From contig JAFYQI010000008.1 in assembly GCA_017547175.1 (NCBI GenBank), positions 611,442-675,441 on the forward strand: 64,000 nucleotides of DNA, read 5' to 3'. The first letter of the stretch is position 1. Every line of letters begins with the position of its first letter. Shown in pieces: positions 58,177-64,000 of this stretch. A model generated the notes under the pieces. It was not told where the DNA came from and searched no databases. It worked only from the letters and a program-made list of their open reading frames with translations. The position numbers were made by a program, and so were the translations under genes. The DNA is from Alistipes sp. (GTDB lineage: Bacteria; Bacteroidota; Bacteroidia; Bacteroidales; Rikenellaceae).

Positions 58177-60540
58177 ATGATCAGATTGGATAAAATATTC
58201 ACTCGCTCATTTCCTTTGCGTTTGAGCTTGGTGGTGTTGGGCTTGGTGTCATTGCTCTCTGCTATAACGTATGCCGTGAACGCACGTTCGGCACGTAAAT
58301 ATGTACGACACGAGTCGATCGAACATGCACAATCAGCGCTCGAAAATACCATTCTGCGTATCGACAACGTGTTGCAGTCGGTCGAGGTTGCCATACAAAA
58401 CCAGTCTTGGATGGTGAAGGAGAATCTGAAGTACCCGGAAAGGCTCTACTCGATTACCGAGCATATTGTTCAAAATAACGATTTTATAGCGGGATCGGCA
58501 ATTGCTTTTGAACCCCATTACTATAAGGAGCATGGACTCTTTTTCTCGCCTTATTCATATCGTGAGGGAGGTGAGATAAAGAGTAAGCAGTTGGGTACAC
58601 GGGACTACCACTACCATTATATGGATTGGTATCAGATCCCCCGATTGCTCAATACGCCCTATTGGAGCGAACCCTACTATGATGAGGGAGGCGCCAATAT
58701 CATTATGACGACCTACTCCTACCCGATATACGATCAGCAAGGTAAATTTATTGCAATCATCACTGCAGACCTCTCTCTCGAGTGGTTTGCCGAGCAGGTG
58801 AACAGCATCAAGCCTTATCCGAATGCCTACAACATGATGATCGGTCGCGGAGGAACCTTCTTGGTACACGATAGGAAGGAGCAGATTCTCAATGAAACGA
58901 TGTTTGCTTCGGCACGTTCGAACGATGATGAAGGACTCGTGGCAGTGGCCCATGAGATGGTCGGTGGACAGCGAGGTATGGGTGAGTTTGAGCGTCAGGG
59001 CAAACATTTTTACCTCTTTTATGCTCCGGTGAAGGCTACGGGTTGGTCGGTTGCTGTAGCGTGTCTGCATTCCGATATCTTTGCCGGTGTAGAGAGTGCG
59101 CGTAAGTACTCGTACATCTTAGGTATTATCGGCTTGATGCTGATGACCTTCATCTGTTTCCTGACCATACGGCGTATGACTGCTCCGTTGACTCTGATTG
59201 CAGATGCGGCGATGGATATTGCTCAAGGCAACCTGAAAACCAAGTTGCCTGAAATCTCGAGCCACGATGAGATGCGTACGTTACACGATTCGTTTGCCGA
59301 TATGCAACAGTCGTTGCTTCGATATATCGACGAATTAAAGACCTCCACGGCCAACAAGGAGCGTATAGAGAGTGAATTGCGTATTGCCCGTTCGATTCAG
59401 ATGGGAATGGTGCCCAAAATATTTCCGCCCTTCCCCGAGCGCGAGGATATCGATTTGTATGCTAAACTGCGTCCTGCCCGAGAGGTGGGAGGTGATCTCT
59501 ACGATTTCTTTATCGAAGATGAAAAATTGTATTTCATTATCGGCGACGTATCGGGTAAGGGAGTTCCTGCATCGTTGGTAATGGCCGTAACCTGCCGCCT
59601 GTTTAGAACAATTGCCTCCTATATTACCACTCCGGAGGGTATTGTGGCTACACTCAACGAAGCTCTTTCGGAGTCGAATGAGTCGAATATGTTCTGTACG
59701 GCGTTTGTCGGCATTCTGGATTTGAAGAGCGGTGAGCTGAACTATTGCAATGCCGGCCATAATCCGCCCGTGGTGCTTCTTCCTAAGGGTGGTGCAACCA
59801 CTTTAAGTGTGATTCCCAATCTGGCTTTGGGTATATGGAATGGCTTTGCTTACCAGGGGGAGACCTACCAGATGCAGCGCGGCTCCATGTTGTTTATGTA
59901 CACGGATGGTGTTACTGAAGCGGAGGATGTCAATAAGGTGCTGTATGGAGATCAGCGCCTGCTTGAGCTGCTCGAGAAGCAACCTTCGCGCTCGCCGCGT
60001 ATCATTACGGATCATGTGCTCAGCGATATCGCGTTGCACGCCAAGGATGCCGAGCAGAGTGACGATATTACGATTTTGTGTTGTTCGTTGGACTACCTCC
60101 CTGACGAACAAGATTGCCGAAAGATCGTCCTGCATAATCGAATTGAGGAGATTGGCCGTATGGCGACATTCCTCGAAGAGATGGGCGAGGAGCTGAATCT
60201 CTCGCCGGAGGTGTCGTTTAACATTCATCTGGCGTTGGAGGAGGCCGTGTCGAACGTGATTATGTACGCCTATCCGCAGGGTGAGGAGCATGCGTTTGCA
60301 CTTACCGTACGCCATGTGGATAACCGCCTGATATTTAAGATTATTGATACGGGTAAGGAGTTTGACCCGACCCGTCAGCCCGATGCGGATGTAACCCTCT
60401 CGCTCGAGGAGCGACCCATTGGCGGATTGGGTATATTCTTGATTCGTCGCATCATGCAGGCGGTGGAGTATCGTCGTGTAGGGGATAAGAACATCTTGAC
60501 GATGGTGAAGGTAATTGAGGAAGAAGTGACTGAAAATTAA
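58177..60540 (+). CDS. Cache-HAMP-SpoIIE phosphatase with C-terminal anti-sigma kinase domain
   Basis: Encodes 787 residues. Two membrane helices (~13-33, ~308-328) flank a periplasmic double-Cache sensor with YWSEPYYDEGGANIIMTTYSYPI. HAMP (~330-385) and a short coiled coil lead to a SpoIIE/PP2C phosphatase (~400-630) with REVGGDLYDF, IGDVSGKGVPASLVM, NAGHNPP and TDGVTEAED. Residues ~645-780 form an HATPase_c_2 domain with N box EEAVSNVIMYAY, DTGKEFDP and GGLGIFLI, all intact. So both activities of a partner-switch, dephosphorylating and phosphorylating STAS proteins, are in one membrane protein. It starts 2 bases after the binding-protein stop. Confidence 0.95.
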   Translation: MIRLDKIFTRSFPLRLSLVVLGLVSLLSAITYAVNARSARKYVRHESIEHAQSALENTILRIDNVLQSVEVAIQNQSWMVKENLKYPERLYSITEHIVQNNDFIAGSAIAFEPHYYKEHGLFFSPYSYREGGEIKSKQLGTRDYHYHYMDWYQIPRLLNTPYWSEPYYDEGGANIIMTTYSYPIYDQQGKFIAIITADLSLEWFAEQVNSIKPYPNAYNMMIGRGGTFLVHDRKEQILNETMFASARSNDDEGLVAVAHEMVGGQRGMGEFERQGKHFYLFYAPVKATGWSVAVACLHSDIFAGVESARKYSYILGIIGLMLMTFICFLTIRRMTAPLTLIADAAMDIAQGNLKTKLPEISSHDEMRTLHDSFADMQQSLLRYIDELKTSTANKERIESELRIARSIQMGMVPKIFPPFPEREDIDLYAKLRPAREVGGDLYDFFIEDEKLYFIIGDVSGKGVPASLVMAVTCRLFRTIASYITTPEGIVATLNEALSESNESNMFCTAFVGILDLKSGELNYCNAGHNPPVVLLPKGGATTLSVIPNLALGIWNGFAYQGETYQMQRGSMLFMYTDGVTEAEDVNKVLYGDQRLLELLEKQPSRSPRIITDHVLSDIALHAKDAEQSDDITILCCSLDYLPDEQDCRKIVLHNRIEEIGRMATFLEEMGEELNLSPEVSFNIHLALEEAVSNVIMYAYPQGEEHAFALTVRHVDNRLIFKIIDTGKEFDPTRQPDADVTLSLEERPIGGLGIFLIRRIMQAVEYRRVGDKNILTMVKVIEEEVTEN

Positions 60541-60556
60541 ACGTAACAATAGATTT

Positions 60557-60856
60557 ATGGATATTACAATTTTAAAGGAGAATGGCGCTACGATCGTGAA
60601 TATCGTAGGCCGCTTGGATACGGTAACATCGCCCGAATTGGATCAGGCTGTGAAGCCGCTTATCGATTTGGGTGCAACCATTGTATTCGATTGCGAGCAG
60701 ATGGATTATGTAAGCTCGTCGGGTTTGCGTGTTGTGCTCTCGACCCACAAGCAGTTAGCGGCCGTAGGTGGTCGTTTTATCGTGCGAAACCTCAATAATG
60801 AGGTACGATCGGTATTTGATCTGACCGGATTTTCGCGTCTGCTCACCATCGAATAA
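60557..60856 (+). CDS. STAS-domain protein (anti-anti-sigma type), second of two
   Basis: Encodes 99 residues, a full STAS domain with the phosphorylation loop VSSSGLRVVLS and GGRFIVRNLNNEVRSVFDLTGF. It is the likely substrate of the phosphatase and kinase domains of the gene ending 16 bases upstream. It may compete with the first STAS protein for the ABC tail. Confidence 0.93.
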   Translation: MDITILKENGATIVNIVGRLDTVTSPELDQAVKPLIDLGATIVFDCEQMDYVSSSGLRVVLSTHKQLAAVGGRFIVRNLNNEVRSVFDLTGFSRLLTIE

Positions 60857-60933
60857 CGTGCGCATTGAGCAACCGTCATGAAGCGATTGCTGAAATGGGT
60901 GACGTATTGTAAATAAACGATAAGATTAGCGCG

Positions 60934-61569
60934 ATGAAAAAATTTCTGTTGTTGGGTTTGGCATTGTTTGTGGCGATTGCTGCGCAAGCACAAGAGGTGC
61001 CGTACGCCAAGTACCTTGACTTTGACAAAGGCGAGTTTTAGGAGCACAAATTCAAGTATGATGAGCGCACCAATGCGTGGATTTTGCGTAAGATCAACGG
61101 CTTGAAGATGACAGTCAATGTGCTGGCTGTTCTTGCCGATGCCGTGGAGGATGTGCGTCCCAACAAGAATGATTACGCTATTACGGTGCAGTTGGGCAAG
61201 GAGGATGAGGCTTCTTACGTCCGCGTGGTTTTCTACAGCGATGAGACCTACCACAAGCTGCTCACCTTCTTGAAAGACAATGGTCGGGATATGGTGGAGA
61301 CCTCGTCCGGAAAACTGATTAAGTACCAGGCTTATTGTGGCGAATATGCGGTAGAGCTCAATATGGAGCAGCACCTCATCAGCCGCACCTCGGCTCGAAC
61401 GATCGACTACAAGACCGTAAAGAATGTGGACGAGTCTTATAATGAGTATCGATTCATTATTCGAACCGATGTGGAGCCTTGGTCGCAGTATATCGACAGG
61501 CAGGTCGAAAAGCAGTTGAAACGCGAGGCAAAGGGCAAGAAGAAGCAGAGCGTAGAGGAACTGATGTAG
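60934..61569 (+). pseudogene. Secreted protein gene with in-frame amber codon
   Basis: An ATG at 60934 begins a clear signal peptide (MKKFLLLGLALFVAIAAQAQ) and continues YAKYLDFDKGEF to a TAG at 61039-61041. The same frame then runs on, without further stops, for 176 codons to the terminator region, with natural composition (KINGLKMTVNVLAVLADAVE, YVRVVFYSDETYHKLLTFLK). Apart from the TAG it would be a 211-residue secreted protein. It follows the second STAS gene by 77 bases. Options are a recent nonsense mutation, a sequencing error or read-through. No family is recognised. Confidence 0.8.
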
Positions 61570-61647
61570 CCGACGAAATACGGCCTTTATGCCGGTGCTG
61601 ATAATGCGCTCATCCAGACAGACTTTGTAGGTGAGGCATCTGTGCTA

Positions 61648-61684
61648 AAACCTGTTTGACCATCGGTTAAGCAGGTTTTTTTTA
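61648..61684 (+). terminator. Terminator of the partner-switching operon
   Basis: AAACCTG / CAGGTTT with an imperfect inner stem (TTGACC/GGTTAA), followed by a run of eight or more T. Confidence 0.88.
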
Positions 61685-61764
61685 TGTGTTTATAGAGGGG
61701 TTGGTGTGTGGTTTCAGGATTCTGTTAACGCTCCGAACTCGAGTGTGCAAATGCGCCCAATGCG

Positions 61765-61986
61765 TCTTATAACAACAAAGAGAACTCGTCTGAGTTCTCT
61801 TTGTTGCTGTGGTGCCACCAGAAAATGAGTTCCTTTTCTAAATGGTTCTATATCTTCGTATTAAAGAAATGCTCCAAACGTAATCTCCCGCTATTGCTCC
61901 ACCTAATTTCTGCACCATTCTGCAGTGTCTCGCAGAGTCGAGTTCCTACTTTGACGCAAAGGTAGTGCAAGCCGAGAGAAGAACAA
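61765..61986 (-). ncRNA. Candidate leftward small RNA with promoter and terminator
   Basis: Minus strand: TTG (complement of 61984-61986), 19-nt spacer, TACCTTTG (complement of 61957-61964). About 190 bases on there is a perfect 15-bp hairpin with a 4-base loop (61773-61806; CAACAAAGAGAACTC/GAGTTCTCTTTGTTG) followed by TTAT on this strand. Between them is only a 26-residue frame without obvious merit. CTGCA/TGCAG (near 61912-61927) is another stem. It could be a regulatory RNA or a relic of a mobile element. Confidence 0.45.
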
Positions 61987-62404
61987 AATAAAAGAGTTTA
62001 TTTTTTATTCCGAGGCGCCGCCTACCTTCGGCGAAGCCAAAGTAGTGAAAATATTTGAAACAGAAATGACTACACTTAAATTTTGCTCTATCTTGATTCG
62101 GAATACCTAATTCCTTCCATTAGGGGATTCTTGTATTGGTTGTTTTAACTTTATCCATAAATATTACATAGGTGTGTCTTTGAATTTAGTTAAGCATATA
62201 TCTGCATCTTTTAACATTAAAGTCCTATACCAATTATCTGTTTTTAATTGAGGAAGTTCTACCGTCTCATCAAAGGAAGTGTGCCTTGCTTCCATATTAT
62301 AGAATATCTATGAATAATTTAGAGCATGAAGATGAGCCGAGTAATATATAATAGGACTTAAGATATTGCCGATTTGAAGAAACCAATAGAAATTTGATGC
62401 ACTG
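61987..62404. other. AT-rich gap before the unknown protein
   Basis: No gene found. GC content falls sharply from here to the end of the window. A GCGCCGCC..CTTCGGCGAAG hairpin lies at ~62012-62035. No insertion-sequence ends or repeats could be made out. Confidence 0.5.
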
Positions 62405-63391
62405 CTATGTTGGTAAAATAGGATGCATCACAATGTGACTTACATTGTAGGTGTCGCAAACCTTGTGGATGCGGAAAATCAAGGCTTGCCTGTTGTCGGC
62501 AAGGAAGTCGATAAGCACGGTGCTAAATTTATCTGCAGTGATGCAGTCATTCTCCATATTGTAGTCAGCTATTGCTCCCGTAATCACATCTGCAATGCGG
62601 TTAAATTCTTCATAGAATGGCTCCACACTGCTATCCGGAGTAAAGGTACAGAACTGGTACTGGTGACCACCGAACATGTTGTGCTGGTAGAAGTGAAATA
62701 TCGGTATAATGATATTCCCTCTGCCCGAAATAATATTGTCGCGATCACTAAACCACCCAAACACCTCTATTGATAGTTTCTCCAGAACTTTTGACGATAC
62801 ATATGCTCCGAGAAATGCCGTAATCAAGATATCGTTAAGCAACTTGATATTAGGGTTCTTACCGTTAAGCGGTGCGAGTTGCAACTCAATTTTCTTTACA
62901 ATGTTTTCGTAATGCTTTATAGCCTTTTCGTTGTTAGCAGTTTTCTTCCATCCTTCATAACAGTTGCGAATCTCTTGTAATGTTTCTTTGACACCTTGTA
63001 AACACTGGGCGTGCGAAGGGGCAAAGAAATGCTTTCTATCGTTGAGTACAAACGAGAAAGTCAACACATTCTCGCTCTTCAGATAAGAAAGAAAAGCTTT
63101 ACTTACCGTGGTCGTCTTCTTAATGTCTGATGGTTGCATATTATGAATGGTTTTCTGCATTTCATAAAACTTCTCTTCACTCACATATGGCATAAGCACA
63201 AAAGTCATCACATCGTTAGCTTTGTTTTTGTCATCAAAACAATAGTCACTGAACATCAACCACTTTTTATGATTTGAATTCTTGCGTTGATACTCTGCAA
63301 TTACATCACTAATCTCCGTTTTTACAAAGAAGTCATCCAATAAAGCATGTACAGGATGTTTTTGAATTGTACAATTATTCATAAAAATCAT
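62405..63391 (-). CDS. Unrecognised protein of an AT-rich island
   Basis: Encodes 328 residues from MIFMNNCTIQ (an ATG at 63382 is also possible). No signal or membrane segment. It contains a K/N-rich N-terminal half (KFYEMQKTIHNMQPSDIKK), a helix ILITAFLGAYVSSKVLEKL near residue 195, and FGWFSDRDNIISGRGNIIIPIFHFY. Codon use is AT-rich, unlike the genes to the left. It lies 170 bases downstream of a HipA-type kinase on the same strand, but its own repeats upstream suggest separate control. I cannot assign a family. Confidence 0.7.
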   Translation of the reverse strand: MIFMNNCTIQKHPVHALLDDFFVKTEISDVIAEYQRKNSNHKKWLMFSDYCFDDKNKANDVMTFVLMPYVSEEKFYEMQKTIHNMQPSDIKKTTTVSKAFLSYLKSENVLTFSFVLNDRKHFFAPSHAQCLQGVKETLQEIRNCYEGWKKTANNEKAIKHYENIVKKIELQLAPLNGKNPNIKLLNDILITAFLGAYVSSKVLEKLSIEVFGWFSDRDNIISGRGNIIIPIFHFYQHNMFGGHQYQFCTFTPDSSVEPFYEEFNRIADVITGAIADYNMENDCITADKFSTVLIDFLADNRQALIFRIHKVCDTYNVSHIVMHPILPT

Positions 63392-63411
63392 GTATTTTTA
63401 TTATATAAATA

Positions 63412-63453
63412 TTGAAAACTTTTGAAAAATAAATAATAAGTTTGAAAACTTTT
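63412..63453. repeat. Two TTGAAAACTTTT direct repeats
   Basis: TTGAAAACTTTT at 63412-63423 and again at 63442-63453, exactly 30 bp apart (three helical turns), 21-62 bases upstream of the unrecognised protein. Spacing and position suggest an operator. Confidence 0.6.
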
Positions 63454-63561
63454 CATTTTTTCTCTAAAAGTTTATCAATTATCACCTTGTAACTCATGCA
63501 TAAACATATACTATTATTTATTGACTGGGGATATGAGTTGTTGTGAGTCCTTGAAACTTGA

Positions 63562-64000
63562 TTAGAATTTAATTCTATCATCAAACACACCCTCGAACAA
63601 ACTCATTTCTCGCTTGGCAATGCCTAACCTATTTGCAAGTGTGCGCCAATCCTTGACTGCCGTTACAACCTCGTTGATTATGTCCTTAGCCACCTCTAGC
63701 GTGAGCATATACTCTTCACAAGAGTCAATCAGAATAGATAAATCAGCCTTATTCGTCTTGCTATTGATAAGCAAACTTTGGTGGTCGTTCAGCGTTGGAT
63801 TCATATCGTATGCAGGCGAAAGAGTCCAGCCTTTCGCTGTAAGTAAAAATCCGTGGTTACGGAAATGGTCATCACTGTTACCTATGCATATATTGAACGC
63901 TACTCGGCGGAACAACTCTCGCAAGTTGGCATCTACATCAGTGCAGCCACTCAAAATGAAATCAACAATATCCAAATAACCGTTATCCGTTGTAGCATTA
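63562..64000 (-). CDS. HipA-type serine kinase, C-terminal part
   Basis: The frame runs past the window end; the visible ~146 residues are the C-terminal lobe of a HipA kinase. The catalytic loop CIGNSDDHFRNHGFLL and WTLSPAYDMNPTLN are its hallmarks. HipA kinases phosphorylate aminoacyl-tRNA synthetases or other targets, and are neutralised by a HipB antitoxin, which would lie further upstream outside the window. The full protein may be a split HipA, as seen elsewhere in this phylum. Confidence 0.85.
   Translation of the reverse strand, partial: NATTDNGYLDIVDFILSGCTDVDANLRELFRRVAFNICIGNSDDHFRNHGFLLTAKGWTLSPAYDMNPTLNDHQSLLINSKTNKADLSILIDSCEEYMLTLEVAKDIINEVVTAVKDWRTLANRLGIAKREMSLFEGVFDDRIKF

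Noticed and set aside
54857..60856. Stress-response sigma-factor operon
   Set aside because: STAS, kinase and phosphatase are present, but no sigma factor or separate anti-sigma gene is in or next to the operon.
61700..62404. Insertion-sequence remnant
   Set aside because: No terminal repeats, target duplication or transposase fragments could be identified.
62423..62773. Rightward 116-codon frame inside the unrecognised protein gene
   Set aside because: It is antisense to a much longer frame, with no promoter and no recognisable pattern.
1..64000. CRISPR array or rRNA genes
   Set aside because: No regularly spaced repeats of the right length and no rRNA sequence were seen in either strand.

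Overview
The window reads as a chromosomal segment of a gut-type Bacteroidota, order Bacteroidales. Evidence: TAnnTTTG -7 promoters with a TTG element 19-21 nt upstream, few Shine-Dalgarno sites, a one-protein hybrid two-component regulator with an AraC output, DUF4290 and DUF4296 genes, and SusC-plug-like proteins. The moderate GC of the core would fit an Alistipes/Rikenellaceae-like genome, but that placement is only a guess. The last ~2 kb is clearly AT-richer and looks acquired.

Layout. 1-1.6 kb: end of a CstA-type carrier and a helical protein. 1.7-2.6 kb: a MerR regulator with its own operator-promoter. 2.7-12.4 kb: a long leftward operon for envelope and housekeeping functions (flippase, HolB, FolK, lipoproteins, beta-barrel, RbfA, LolC/E-like permease, DUF4296). 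12.6-14.4 kb: a secreted plug-like protein and CorA with a long structured leader. 14.8-23.1 kb: a phage structural/lysis cassette (tail-like proteins, ClpP-type protease, capsid, portal, connector, holin, muramidase) with no terminase, integrase or replication genes. 23-36.4 kb: four tRNAs occur from here to 38.5 kb (Leu, initiator Met, Arg, Gln), with LspA, FolA-ThyA-LpxH, a TlpA-like protein without cysteines, a sigma-54 activator without a DNA-binding domain, RmuC, Rpe, an ABC-F protein, RlmB, a YgjP peptidase and FabD. 36.5-40.4 kb: ROK regulator, acetyltransferase, nucleoside symporter and an intergenic region with two small-RNA candidates. 40.4-49.9 kb: a hybrid two-component regulator directly behind a Tricorn-like protease, an AraC regulator and a short-chain dehydrogenase. 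49.9-54.5 kb: a classical histidine kinase/response regulator pair, divergent from a small secreted protein across three TTAACA repeats, then an SLC13-type carrier.

54.8-61.6 kb is the most unusual region. One operon, with a textbook promoter, encodes a STAS protein, an ABC permease, an ABC ATPase fused to an RsbW-like domain without ATP-binding motifs, an NMT1/THI5-type binding protein, a Cache-HAMP-SpoIIE phosphatase with its own intact anti-sigma kinase domain, a second STAS protein, and a secreted protein broken by an in-frame amber codon. No sigma factor is present. The simplest reading is that partner switching, normally used to free sigma factors, controls or reads out an ABC importer here.

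61.7-64 kb: a leftward small-RNA candidate, an unrecognised 329-residue protein with 30-bp spaced direct repeats upstream, and the end of a HipA-type kinase.
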